Source of the DNA: Duganella sp. 1224
Lineage (GTDB): Bacteria > Pseudomonadota > Gammaproteobacteria > Burkholderiales > Burkholderiaceae_D
DNA length: 64,000 bases
Assembly: GCF_013408245.1 (NCBI RefSeq)
Contig: NZ_JACBYS010000001.1
Coordinates: 2,294,001-2,358,000 of the forward strand
Direction: 5' to 3'
Position numbers and translations under genes: made by a program. The notes under the pieces are model-generated. The model was not told where the DNA came from and searched no databases. It saw only the letters and a program-made list of their open reading frames with translations. This document shows positions 26,019 through 34,624 of this stretch, piece by piece (position 1 is the stretch's first letter; every line of letters starts with the position of its first letter).

Positions 26019-26573
26019 ATGTCAACCGAGCCCTCCGACGAGTCACTGATGCTGCGCTATGCCGATGGTGATCTGGCCGCGTTCCGCGCGCTGTATCAGC
26101 GCCATCAGCGCGGGCTGTACCGCTTTGTCGCGTGGCGCTCGCCACGGCGCGACTGGGTCGACGAGGTGGCGCAGGAGACCTGGATCGGCTTGCACCAGGC
26201 GCGGGCGCGGTATGTGCCCAGCGCCAGCTTTCGCACCTTTCTGTATCAGATCGCGCGCAACCGGTTGGTGGATTTGCAGCGGCAGTCGCCGTTGCTGGCC
26301 GATGATGCCGGGCCGGAGCTGGAAAGTCCGGCGGCCGATATGGCGCTGGAGTCGCGGCAGATGAATACGGCGCTGCACCGGGCCATCCGGGCGTTGCCGG
26401 GCGAGCAGAAGGAGGCGCTGGTGCTGCAGCAGTTCAGCGGGTTGTCGCTGGAGGAGATTGCGGCGCTGACCGAGGCGCCGGTGGAAACCGTCAAGAGCAG
26501 GCTGCGCTACGCCATGCGAAAATTACGCGAACAGCTGGCGGCCGATGTGGCCGCGCAGGAGGAGCAGGCATGA
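26019..26573 (+). CDS. ECF-type RNA polymerase sigma factor
   Basis: A 184-residue sigma factor. Region 2 spans about residues 20-85 (DLAAFRALYQRHQRGLYRF, then DEVAQETWIGLHQARARY and FRTFLYQIARNRLVDLQR), and region 4 about 125-175 (ALPGEQKEALVLQQFSGLSLEEIAALTEAPVETVKSRLRYAMRKLRE). It directs polymerase to a dedicated set of promoters that I cannot identify. Its stop overlaps the ATG of the next gene (ATGA), which is the usual arrangement with a cognate anti-sigma factor. No strong ribosome-binding site precedes the ATG. Confidence 0.92.
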   Translation: MSTEPSDESLMLRYADGDLAAFRALYQRHQRGLYRFVAWRSPRRDWVDEVAQETWIGLHQARARYVPSASFRTFLYQIARNRLVDLQRQSPLLADDAGPELESPAADMALESRQMNTALHRAIRALPGEQKEALVLQQFSGLSLEEIAALTEAPVETVKSRLRYAMRKLREQLAADVAAQEEQA

Positions 26574-27826
26574 CGCGCGGCGATCACAATCTGGAGGATG
26601 CGGAGCTGGACGGGTTCCTCGCCGGCCGCGACGACTTGTCGCGCCAGCTGGCCGCGCTGGCGCAGCCGGAGGCGCCCAAGCAGGTTGGCGATGCGATTCT
26701 GGCGTCGATCGAGGCGCAGCTTGCGGAAGAAAACGCCGCGCGAAACGCGGCGGCTACGGGGCAGGCGGCGGGATTCGCATCGGCCGACGTCGCGGTCGTG
26801 ACGCGTGTCCCATCGCGTCCAGCCGCCAATATGGCTCGCTGGCGCGTCCCCGCCGGCCTTGCCGCCAGCCTGATTGGCGCGTTGCTGTTGACGCTGGAAT
26901 GGCAGCGCGGCGACTATGCCCAGCAGGCGCAAACGGCGGCACCAAAGCACAGCCCAGCCGCGAGCGCGCCGCAATTCGCGCCGCCACCATCCGCCGACAC
27001 GCCGGTCGGTGCGCCGGTCAGTACGCCGGTCAGTGCTCAGGTCAGTGCACCGGTCAGTGCACAGGTCAATCATCCGGCCGATGGACCAGCCGATGCGTCG
27101 AATGCGCCGATCGCAGACGCCGCGCCAGCAAACGTAGCGTCCACCAGGAGCGCGCCCGTCGCGCAAGCGGCGCCGCCACCGCTGCCCACGCGACAAGGGC
27201 AGCGGGAGCAGCGCCAGCCCGCAACGCCAACGGACGCGCCGCACCAGCAATCCGCCCCGCCGCCGCTCACGGCCGCGACGCCACCCGCTGACATTCCGCT
27301 CACGGCCGCGACCCCGCCGACCGACATTCCGCTCTCGTATGCGACGCCGTCCGCCGACACTCCGCTCTCGTACGCGGCGCAATCGACGCCCGTCCTGATG
27401 TCGTCGCGGGCGCCGATTGCCCTGCCGGCCCCGCCCCCCGCGCTGGCGCCGGCGCCGGTCCAGGCCCGCTCGCCGGCACCGGCCACGCTGTCGACATCCG
27501 CCTCCTTGCCCGCATCTACCTCCTTGGCGGCATCCGCCGCCTTGGCAGCCCGCGCCTCGCTGTCGGCGCCGGCGTTGGCGCCTGCCCCGGGCTACGTGGC
27601 CTCTAGCGCGACCGCGCCGACCATGGTGAGCATCACCGGCGCCGCGCGCAAAGCCGAGGCCCAGGCGGACGCCGCGCGCGCCGCCAACTGGCTGCACGTC
27701 ATCGACGAAATGCTCAAAGCCGGCCTGCGCAAAGACGCGCAAGAGGAATGGCGCCAATTCCACCTGGCCTATCCCGACTATCCCGTGCCGGAACACCTGA
27801 CCAGGCAGATCAACGCCACCAACTAA
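26570..27826 (+). CDS. Putative anti-sigma membrane protein with Pro/Ala repeats
   Basis: A 418-residue protein translationally coupled to the sigma gene. Residues 1-85 are cytoplasmic and acidic, which fits sigma binding. One membrane segment follows at about 92-108 (VPAGLAASLIGALLLTLEW). Then comes a long Pro/Ala/Ser-rich periplasmic linker containing two tandem-repeat tracts. The last 60 residues form a short conserved-looking domain (WLHVIDEMLKAGLRKDAQEEW, then FHLAYPDYPVPEHL) of a type I recall at the ends of similar membrane partners. No zinc-type ZAS motif is present, so anti-sigma function rests on position and topology. Confidence 0.7.
   Translation: MTRGDHNLEDAELDGFLAGRDDLSRQLAALAQPEAPKQVGDAILASIEAQLAEENAARNAAATGQAAGFASADVAVVTRVPSRPAANMARWRVPAGLAASLIGALLLTLEWQRGDYAQQAQTAAPKHSPAASAPQFAPPPSADTPVGAPVSTPVSAQVSAPVSAQVNHPADGPADASNAPIADAAPANVASTRSAPVAQAAPPPLPTRQGQREQRQPATPTDAPHQQSAPPPLTAATPPADIPLTAATPPTDIPLSYATPSADTPLSYAAQSTPVLMSSRAPIALPAPPPALAPAPVQARSPAPATLSTSASLPASTSLAASAALAARASLSAPALAPAPGYVASSATAPTMVSITGAARKAEAQADAARAANWLHVIDEMLKAGLRKDAQEEWRQFHLAYPDYPVPEHLTRQINATN
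27001..27072 (+). repeat. 12-bp tandem repeats coding PVSA units
   Basis: Six near-identical 12-base units with the core GGTCAGTGC lie head to tail inside the anti-sigma-like gene and encode repeated P-V-S-A/T tetrads. Unit number could vary between strains without frameshift. Confidence 0.85.
27266..27397 (+). repeat. 33-bp tandem repeats coding 11-residue units
   Basis: Four 33-base units (27266, 27299, 27332, 27365) encode related 11-residue repeats of the form L-T/S-A/Y-A-TP-x-x-D-x-P. The first two are nearly identical and the fourth is diverged. They lengthen the periplasmic linker of the anti-sigma-like protein. Confidence 0.8.
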
Positions 27827-27828
27827 AA

Positions 27829-30798
27829 CTATTCCACCTCAAACTCGCCCACCAGCACCGTCTCGCCACGTCCCGACAAACGCAAGTTCACCAACTGATC
27901 GCGGGCCCCGGCGCCACCGAAGCCGGTAGTCAACCGCAGTTGCAACGTCGTCGCACCCGCCACCACCTGCTGGCTGCTGCCAAAATAATTGACCTCCACC
28001 TTGTACTTGCCCGGCACCGCCCGCCGCAGCGAAAACTCCTCCGGCCCATAGCCGCCGGTGAAATCCACCGACAACCGGCCACCCTGCCGCGTAAAGCGAT
28101 GCCCGTAATAACAGCGCTCACCGTTCGGATCGGTCACCCACAGATCCATGTCGGCATTATCGGCATCCCAGCCCAGCACCACGCGTAAATCCAGCGGCAT
28201 GTTCTTCAGCAAACGCGGATCGATGCGGCTGGTATCCAGCTTTCCCCTGCCAGACTGCGTGGCAATGATGGCATTCATCTCCGCCAGCGCGATCAGCCCG
28301 ATTTCGGCAAAACGGCCGTCCCACGGACGTATCGCCACCTCGTACAGCTGGTCGATCGCCTGCTGCGCCCGGCCGGCGGCAGCGTACGCCAGACCCAGAT
28401 CGCGGAACGACTGCGGCTCCTCCTCAGCCAGCTCGCGCACCTTTTCAAACACCGGAATCGCCAACTCCGGCTGGCCAGCCTGCAGCAAGCGATAACCGAG
28501 AATGCGCAGCACCTGGCGGTTCTCCAGATCCATCTCCGCCAGATTGGACAGCACACGCAAGGCCAGATCGCGCTGGCCCCGCTCAAACAGCAGATCCGCC
28601 ACATCGATGTAGAACGCGCTGCTGTTGAGGTACGACGCCCGCTCATCCAGATAAATCGCATACAGCTGATCCGTTTTCGCCGCCTTCATGCGCGCGATAT
28701 AGCCGGCATCGGGATGCCAGCGCTGCAGGCTGACCGAGATTTCGCCAGTCCGCTGCTCCGGCGCCCCCGTGACCGACTGATGCCGCTGCGCCGCGCCCGC
28801 CATCACGGCCGGCGCGGCCTTGCCCTCGGCCGAGACAAACGACAGCGGCGCCGCAACCGCCGCCGGCGCGGGAGGCGGCGCCAGCGGCATCGGCGGCGAC
28901 TGTCCCGGCACAGGCGCCCGGCGCATGATGCGTGCGCCCTTGTCGGCCCCGTCCGCGCCAACCGCCGAGCCAGTGATCTCCACCCTGGTCAACGGCTGAT
29001 CGCTCCAGCCAGGATAAAACATCGGCTTCGGCGTCCGCCCCTCCCACCAGGCCAGCTTCTGCTCAAACTGCCGCACCACCCGCTCCAGCTGGCTGCCGCG
29101 CCGCTGCGCCAGCTCGCCGCCGCGCAGCCGCTTCAGCGCCTCGACCGCCGCCTGCAACTCGGGCGGCGGCGCCACGTCATAACGCACATAATCCTCCAGC
29201 CGCTCCAGCACCAGCAGCGAGGTCTCGCGCGTCGGCATGCCAAACAGCGTGCCCAGCCGGCGGATCGCGGCGCGGTGCAAATCATAATCCACCTCCAGCT
29301 GATGCAACTTGAGGCCGGCCCACACGCGCGCCGCCATCGGATGCGACGGCGCGCTGGCCGTCACATCGATCAGCAAGGGCGTCGCCTTGCCCTGCTGCTG
29401 AAACTCCAGCGCCAGTTGCGCCGCCGGCGCCAGCAGCTTGCCCGCCACGCGCAACATGCCCTGCGGCCCTTCATCATCGTCGATCAGCACCTCGGCCGCG
29501 CCTTGCGCGCTCGCCAGCCGCAGTTGCCGGCCCTCGGTCAGCAGCAGCGCCGCCGCCTCGCCCGGCCGGTCGGCCCGCACCGTCACCAGCTTGCCGCCGC
29601 TGCGCCCGGCCAGCGCCGACAAGCGCCCGGTGTCCGCCGACACCGCCGAATTCAGCACATACAGGCGCTGGCGCGCCGCCAGCTGCGGAAACTGCTTGCC
29701 GCCGTAATTCAGCAAGCCATCGCTGACTAGCAGATATTCGTTGACGTCCGCCTGCGGCTGCCAGTCGGCCAGCGCGCTGGCGCCATCGTAGACCGTGTCG
29801 CGCAGCGCCGTGCGCAAGGCCTGCCAGTCGCCATTGACGACGCGGAAACGCTGCACCGGCTCGGCGCGGTCGCGCAGCCGCGTCAGCCGCACCTCGGCAT
29901 TGCCCAGCGCACGGAAATAGCGGTCCAGCTCGGCCAACTCCGCATCGTGCTGACGCTGCCCGCCCGAGCCGGAACTGTCCCACAGCAGGCCCACCACCTT
30001 GGGCAGCGCGCGCGGCGTGCGCTGCACGGTCGCCGGCATCTCGGCCAGGAAATACGTCTCGCCGCCAAACTGCTGCACATAGGTCTGCGGCGCGGCCGAC
30101 GCCGGCACCAGCAAGGTCAGCACACCGCTGGCCGCATAGCTGGCGCGCTGCAGCCGCGCCTGGTAGCCACCGCCGCTGCGCTCGAACGCGATCTCGCCGA
30201 TGGCGCCGCTGACCTGCGGCGCGGCGTCGCCCGCCACCGTGACGTTCAGCGCTACGCCCTGCTCCAGCTCGCCATAAGCCAGCGGTAGCCGGTAGGCCCA
30301 GTTGGCGCCCTCGCGGTTCAGGGTTTCGCTGTACGTCAGCTCGACCGTGCGCGTGCCCTGCGCCGGAATCGGAAACACCCGCAGCTGGAAGTTATTGCCC
30401 TGCGTCTGCTCCAGCAGGGCCGGATCGACGCGCGCGCGTTCCACCGCCTCCAGGATCTGCCGCCCGCGTGCCTTGGCGACCGGCACCGCCGCCCGCATCC
30501 TGCCTTCGATATCCAGCGCGAAACCGCTGACCTGCTGTCCCGGCAGCAGCGGAAACTGCAGCTTGCCCTCCAGCGGACGCCGGTTCGGATTGAAAAACAC
30601 CATGCGCAGCGTGGTCTGCGCCATGCTGCCGCCGAGCGCGGCCTCCACCGTCAGACGCTGCAGCCGCACCGGCTGCTCGGCGCCCTGCACCACCATCACC
30701 GGCGGCATCGGCCACACCGGCCGGGGCGGCTGCGCCGTCCGTTCCTGCGCCTGCGCCAGTCCGGCCGCCAGCAGCGCCATCGCCATCCATTTCCCCAT
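27829..30798 (-). CDS. Exported VIT / vWA-like / DUF2135 protein
   Basis: A 989-residue protein with a signal peptide at residues 1-18 (ending AQAQ-ERT). A vault/inter-alpha-trypsin (VIT) domain spans about 40-170 (RLTVEAALGGSMAQTTLRMVFFNPN...LEGKLQFPL). A vWA-like domain from about 270 has a DxSxS metal site (LLWDSSGSG). Helical TPR-like repeats lie at about 760-870, and a C-terminal DUF2135 domain carries GWDADNADMDLWVTDPNGE. It probably mediates protein contacts in the periplasm or at the envelope. Its stop lies two bases from the stop of the convergent anti-sigma-like gene, and this pairing with a sigma unit suggests that the sigma factor may control it. Confidence 0.85.
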   Translation of the reverse strand: MGKWMAMALLAAGLAQAQERTAQPPRPVWPMPPVMVVQGAEQPVRLQRLTVEAALGGSMAQTTLRMVFFNPNRRPLEGKLQFPLLPGQQVSGFALDIEGRMRAAVPVAKARGRQILEAVERARVDPALLEQTQGNNFQLRVFPIPAQGTRTVELTYSETLNREGANWAYRLPLAYGELEQGVALNVTVAGDAAPQVSGAIGEIAFERSGGGYQARLQRASYAASGVLTLLVPASAAPQTYVQQFGGETYFLAEMPATVQRTPRALPKVVGLLWDSSGSGGQRQHDAELAELDRYFRALGNAEVRLTRLRDRAEPVQRFRVVNGDWQALRTALRDTVYDGASALADWQPQADVNEYLLVSDGLLNYGGKQFPQLAARQRLYVLNSAVSADTGRLSALAGRSGGKLVTVRADRPGEAAALLLTEGRQLRLASAQGAAEVLIDDDEGPQGMLRVAGKLLAPAAQLALEFQQQGKATPLLIDVTASAPSHPMAARVWAGLKLHQLEVDYDLHRAAIRRLGTLFGMPTRETSLLVLERLEDYVRYDVAPPPELQAAVEALKRLRGGELAQRRGSQLERVVRQFEQKLAWWEGRTPKPMFYPGWSDQPLTRVEITGSAVGADGADKGARIMRRAPVPGQSPPMPLAPPPAPAAVAAPLSFVSAEGKAAPAVMAGAAQRHQSVTGAPEQRTGEISVSLQRWHPDAGYIARMKAAKTDQLYAIYLDERASYLNSSAFYIDVADLLFERGQRDLALRVLSNLAEMDLENRQVLRILGYRLLQAGQPELAIPVFEKVRELAEEEPQSFRDLGLAYAAAGRAQQAIDQLYEVAIRPWDGRFAEIGLIALAEMNAIIATQSGRGKLDTSRIDPRLLKNMPLDLRVVLGWDADNADMDLWVTDPNGERCYYGHRFTRQGGRLSVDFTGGYGPEEFSLRRAVPGKYKVEVNYFGSSQQVVAGATTLQLRLTTGFGGAGARDQLVNLRLSGRGETVLVGEFEVE

Positions 30799-30874
30799 CT
30801 CGTTCCCCCCGTTGCGCCGGCTGATCCGGCATTGCAGGGTGTATCGCGGCGCGCGGCGCGGCGGGGTCAGGCGA

Positions 30875-30903
30875 TTACAAAATGATACAAATCATGCTAT
30901 TAT
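30875..30903 (+). promoter_or_regulatory. Promoter with FNR-like box for the cNMP-domain gene
   Basis: TTACAA and TATTAT are separated by 17 bases. Inside the spacer lies ATGAT-ACAA-ATCAT (30882-30895), which matches the TGAT-N4-ATCA core bound by FNR/ANR-type regulators. A box between -35 and -10 would repress. Predicted start is near 30910, with a leader of about 35 bases. Confidence 0.5.
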
Positions 30904-30944
30904 TTTAAAAACAATTCAGAACTATCCAAGACCAGGGGCAGCAA

Positions 30945-31529
30945 GTGAATCGAACCTCTTCCGTCGATCGACTGATCGCGCCGGACCAGTCGCGCATGCG
31001 TAAAGTACTCTTCATCCTCAGCGAGCTGGAGGATGTGGACGTCGAATGGATCGCCAATGCCGGCGACCGCCTGCGCTACCCGGTCGGCGCCGAGATCATC
31101 GGCTACGCCACGCTGCCGGACAGCGTGTATTTCGTCCTCGACGGCACTTTTTCCGTGCTCAGCGCCGGCGGCGAGCTGGTGGCCGAGTTGGGCAGCGGCG
31201 AGATCATCGGCGAAATGTCGCTGGTCGACCCGGCCCGCACCACCGCCTCGGTGCGCGCCAACGAGGGCGCCTCGGCGCTGCGCCTGTCGCACGTGCGCCT
31301 GCGCGACAAGCTGGCCGCCGATCCGTATTTCGCCGCCCGCTTCTACCGCGCGCTGGCCGTGTTCATGTCGGCGCGCATGCGCAACACCACGCGCCGCTTC
31401 GGCTACGGCCCGGTGCACGGCCACGGCGCGGCATCCCATGACATCGACGAGATCAGCGAGGCGCAACTGGCCAAGGCCCACCTGGCCAGTCTGCGCTTCG
31501 AACGGCTGCTCAAGCGCCTGGCTGGATGA
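30945..31529 (+). CDS. Cyclic nucleotide-binding domain protein without HTH
   Basis: A 194-residue protein with a Crp-like beta-barrel (about residues 30-135). It contains GSGEIIGEMSLVDPARTTASVRANE, in the position of the phosphate-binding cassette with its Glu and Arg. The C-terminal 60 residues are helical and Arg-rich, but no winged helix-turn-helix is seen, so it is not a transcription factor by itself. The start is GTG at 30945; the first ATG would cost 17 residues. It probably senses a nucleotide and acts through protein contacts. It stands alone between the VIT gene and rhlE. Confidence 0.75.
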   Translation: MNRTSSVDRLIAPDQSRMRKVLFILSELEDVDVEWIANAGDRLRYPVGAEIIGYATLPDSVYFVLDGTFSVLSAGGELVAELGSGEIIGEMSLVDPARTTASVRANEGASALRLSHVRLRDKLAADPYFAARFYRALAVFMSARMRNTTRRFGYGPVHGHGAASHDIDEISEAQLAKAHLASLRFERLLKRLAG

Positions 31530-31837
31530 GCGGCCTATACAAGCAGGCCAAACTAAGGCATAATAGCGGTCTAGCCTGCAATTGAGCGTGTCGATAGCAA
31601 AGCGATACCGATTGTTCAGCCAGTAGTACCCAAGCAGCTACGCAGCCTCAGCGCATCCATTCTGATGCCCTTATAAAGCCCTCCCGCCTCTGGTGTCGAC
31701 CTTTGACACCGTCCCGGCGCAAAGCTTTTGTGCCGAAATTTCTGTCGATTTTGATTGAGTCATTTCGTTTTGGTAGGCGTTGCTATTTCGCGTTCCGCTT
31801 TGAAAGCGTGAGCGCCTGATTTTTACGAAAGAAAAGC
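31530..31837 (+). promoter_or_regulatory. 308-bp region upstream of rhlE with two hairpins
   Basis: No gene is seen here. A -10-like CATAAT lies at 31559 without a clear -35. Two stem-loops occur: GGTGTC/GACACC (31692-31710) and CGGCGCAAA/TTTTGTGCCG (31715-31735), the second with one G-U pair. The 100 bases before rhlE are unusually AT-rich for this genome. A structured mRNA leader for the helicase gene is possible. Confidence 0.35.
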
Positions 31838-33256
31838 ATGACATTTGAAGCACTAGGTCTCAACACGTCCATCCTCAAAGCCCTGACCGACGCCGGCTAC
31901 ACCAAGCCGACCCCGGTGCAGGAGCAGGCAGTGCCAGCGGCGATCGCTGGCAAGGACCTGTTGGTATCCTCGCAAACCGGTTCCGGCAAAACGGCAGCGT
32001 TCATGCTGCCGTCGCTGCACCGCCTGGCGGCGACCGAGCCGACGGCGGCCGGCCGCACCCCCAACCAGGAAATGCAAGCCGCCCGCGCGCGCGGCGAGCG
32101 TCCACGCTTCCGTCCAGCCCAGCCGAAAATGCTGGTGCTGACCCCGACCCGCGAACTGGCGCTGCAAGTCACCACCAACACCGACAAGTACAGCGTCAAC
32201 CTGCGCCGCATCAAGGCCGTGTCGATCCTGGGCGGCATGCCGTATCCGAAGCAGATGCAACTGCTGGCCAAGAATCCGGAAATCCTGGTCGCCACCCCGG
32301 GCCGCCTGATCGACCACATGGAATCGGGCAAGATCGACTTCTCGCAACTGGAAATCCTGGTGCTGGACGAAGCCGACCGCATGCTGGACATGGGCTTCAT
32401 CGACGACATCGAGAAAATCGTGGCCGCCACGCCGGCAGGCCGCCAGACCATGCTGTTCTCGGCCACGCTGGACGGCGTGGTGGGCAACATGGCGCGCCGC
32501 ATCACCAAGGAGCCGCAGATCATCCAGATCATGACCGCGGCCAACAAGCACGAAAACATCACCCAGCGCGTGCACTTCGTCGACGACCTGTCGCACAAGA
32601 ACCGCCTGCTGGACCACCTGCTGCGCGACGAGTCGCTGGACCAGGCCGTGGTGTTCACCGCCACCAAGCGTGACGCCGACACCATTGCCGACCGCCTCAA
32701 CATCGCCGGCTTCTCGGCCGCCGCGCTGCACGGCGACATGCACCAGGGCGCGCGCAACCGCACGCTGGACAGCCTGCGCCGCGGTCAGGTCAAGGTGCTG
32801 GTGGCCACCGACGTCGCCGCCCGCGGCATCGACGTGCCGAACATCACCCACGTGTTCAACTACGACCTGCCGAAGTTCCCGGAAGACTACGTGCACCGCA
32901 TTGGCCGCACCGGCCGCGCCGGCCGCAATGGCCAGGCGATCTCGCTGGTGAACCACGCCGAGGGCATGCACGTGAAGCGCATCGAGCGCTTCACCAAGCA
33001 GATGATTCCGGTCAACGTGGTGGAAGGCTACGAGCCGAAGAAAACCGGCGCGGCGCCACGCTCCTCGCGTCCGGGCGGCTGGAAGCCGGGCGACAACCGC
33101 GGCGGCGCCAAGCCAGGCCAGCGTTCGTTCAGCAAGCCGGGCGCACCGCGCCGTGATGGCGTCAGCGGTTCGGCCGAAGGCTACAAGGGTCCAGGCTTCA
33201 AGGCCAACAACCCGTACAACAGCGACCGTCCACGCCGCAGCTACGGCGACCGTTAA
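31838..33256 (+). CDS. rhlE: ATP-dependent RNA helicase RhlE
   Basis: DEAD-box helicase of 472 residues acting on rRNA and mRNA structure. Motifs in order: Q motif (KPTPVQEQAVPA), Walker A SSQTGSGKTA, PTREL, TPGR, DEAD in VLDEADRMLDMGF, SAT, ARGIDVP and HRIGRTGRAGR. A basic Gly/Arg/Lys/Pro-rich tail from about residue 395 gives RNA affinity. A 35-residue Ala/Arg stretch between motifs I and Ia (PTAAGRTPNQEMQAARARGE) is an insert I associate with betaproteobacterial RhlE. It has a long upstream region and an intrinsic terminator 26 bp after the stop. Confidence 0.95.
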   Translation: MTFEALGLNTSILKALTDAGYTKPTPVQEQAVPAAIAGKDLLVSSQTGSGKTAAFMLPSLHRLAATEPTAAGRTPNQEMQAARARGERPRFRPAQPKMLVLTPTRELALQVTTNTDKYSVNLRRIKAVSILGGMPYPKQMQLLAKNPEILVATPGRLIDHMESGKIDFSQLEILVLDEADRMLDMGFIDDIEKIVAATPAGRQTMLFSATLDGVVGNMARRITKEPQIIQIMTAANKHENITQRVHFVDDLSHKNRLLDHLLRDESLDQAVVFTATKRDADTIADRLNIAGFSAAALHGDMHQGARNRTLDSLRRGQVKVLVATDVAARGIDVPNITHVFNYDLPKFPEDYVHRIGRTGRAGRNGQAISLVNHAEGMHVKRIERFTKQMIPVNVVEGYEPKKTGAAPRSSRPGGWKPGDNRGGAKPGQRSFSKPGAPRRDGVSGSAEGYKGPGFKANNPYNSDRPRRSYGDR

Positions 33257-33281
33257 TCGACGGCGTCAGCAGCAATACGAA

Positions 33282-33313
33282 AAAGCCACCAAAGCAATTT
33301 GGTGGCTTTTTTT
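33282..33313 (+). terminator. Intrinsic terminator after rhlE
   Basis: AAAGCCACCAAA, loop GCAA, TTTGGTGGCTTT, then a run of T to 33313. A 12-bp perfect stem with a T-tract, ending before the next gene at 33337. Confidence 0.93.
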
Positions 33314-33336
33314 GCATTTAATGCTATGCTGCCGAA

Positions 33337-34029
33337 ATGAAAACATTCATCGCTTCCCTGCTGCTGGCGCTCGCTGTCGCGGGCGGCTGGCCGCAGACCG
33401 CCGGCGCGCAGAATATCAATCTGGCGCCCAAGTACGGACTGGTGGAGAAGACGCCGCAGCAGCGCGCCGCCGACGACCGCTTCCTGGCCGAGATGGACAA
33501 GCAGTTCAACGGCGACCGCGCCAAGGCGGCGGAACAGGTGGCGCAACTGGGCTGGAGCTATCTGCGCAAGGGTTCGCAGCAGGACGCCATCCGCCGCTTC
33601 AACCAGGCATGGCTGCTGGATCACGCAAACGGCACGGCCTTGTGGGGCATGGCGGCGATAGAAGGCAGCAGAGGCAAGGCGCTTGAGGCGCAAAAGCTGC
33701 TTGCCGAGGCCGAGCCCCGTCTGCGCGGCAATGTGGATTTCGACGTGGATTACGCCCGCGCGCTGGCCATGGTCGGCGCCCAGCAGCGGGACAAGGCCAT
33801 GATGGCCGATGCCGCCAGGCGCTGCGAAGCCATCTACCTGCGCCATCCCGAGCATGCCGCCAATCTGCAGAACTGGGCCATCCTGCTGTTTTACATGGGC
33901 GACTACGCGGGCGCGTGGAACAAGGTGCAACTGGCGGAAACAGCGCCAGGCAGCGCGACGCTGGATCCCGCATTCCTTGCCGCGCTCGGCAATAAGATGG
34001 CCCGGCCGGGCGCCAACAATCCGCGCTAG
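33337..34029 (+). CDS. Exported TPR-like protein
   Basis: A 230-residue protein with a signal peptide (residues 1-24, ending TAGA-QNI) and helical repeats resembling tetratricopeptide units (AEQVAQLGWSYLRKGSQQDAIRRFNQAWLLD and NLQNWAILLFYMGDYAGAWNKVQLAE). TPR proteins mediate protein contacts, so a periplasmic adaptor role is plausible. It is followed without any gap by the next gene, whose ATG begins at the base after its stop. No enzyme motif is visible. Confidence 0.7.
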   Translation: MKTFIASLLLALAVAGGWPQTAGAQNINLAPKYGLVEKTPQQRAADDRFLAEMDKQFNGDRAKAAEQVAQLGWSYLRKGSQQDAIRRFNQAWLLDHANGTALWGMAAIEGSRGKALEAQKLLAEAEPRLRGNVDFDVDYARALAMVGAQQRDKAMMADAARRCEAIYLRHPEHAANLQNWAILLFYMGDYAGAWNKVQLAETAPGSATLDPAFLAALGNKMARPGANNPR

Positions 34030-34545
34030 ATGACTTCGCTAACGTCGATCCGCCGCAATGTGAGCCGGGGCCGATTTCTCGCCCTGCTCGCACTGCTGTC
34101 CGTGAGCGCCCATGCGGCCGATGTCGTCCCACCCCACCTGGTCGGCAGCTGGGGCACCGGCGCCTCGCTGTATGACGGCAACGAACAGCAAGCGGAGATT
34201 TATTTGTGGCCCGATGGCTGGGGCCTGATGGCCGGCTCGACCGCGCCAGCGCGCCGCGCCGATGGCGTGGATGACGGCCAGCCCGCCCCCCGCGCACTGA
34301 TAGGCTGGCCGGTTCGCGCCAGCATGGAGGGCGACATGCCGGTACTGCGGAGCTTTGCGCCGCCGGGCGTCCCCGGCATGAAAGCAGGACTCGTCATCCC
34401 TTGCCGCTACGAGGCGGCGCCAGCCACGCTGACCTGCACGACGCCGGCCGACAACAAGACCTTGGTCCTGAAGCGGCGCAGCGCTGCCGTGCCTGCGGAA
34501 ATGGAAAAAATGCTCGACCAGATCGTGCCGAAGGACCAGCGCTAG
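34030..34545 (+). CDS. Exported protein of unknown function, 171 aa
   Basis: I do not recognise the family. A signal peptide (residues 1-29, ending SAHA-ADV) precedes a beta-rich domain with LVGSWGTGASLYDGNEQQAEIYLWPDGWGLM, reminiscent of small lipocalin-like domains. Two cysteines (PCRYEA and TCTTPA) could form a disulfide. The gene abuts the TPR-like gene stop, so the two are co-translated and may act together in the periplasm. Confidence 0.6.
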   Translation: MTSLTSIRRNVSRGRFLALLALLSVSAHAADVVPPHLVGSWGTGASLYDGNEQQAEIYLWPDGWGLMAGSTAPARRADGVDDGQPAPRALIGWPVRASMEGDMPVLRSFAPPGVPGMKAGLVIPCRYEAAPATLTCTTPADNKTLVLKRRSAAVPAEMEKMLDQIVPKDQR

Positions 34546-34624
34546 CAAGGCGCGCGGCCGACGCCATCGGCTTGTCATATTCGCCGGCTATCATCGTCGC
34601 TTCCGCCATTTTTGCCTTGCCCGC

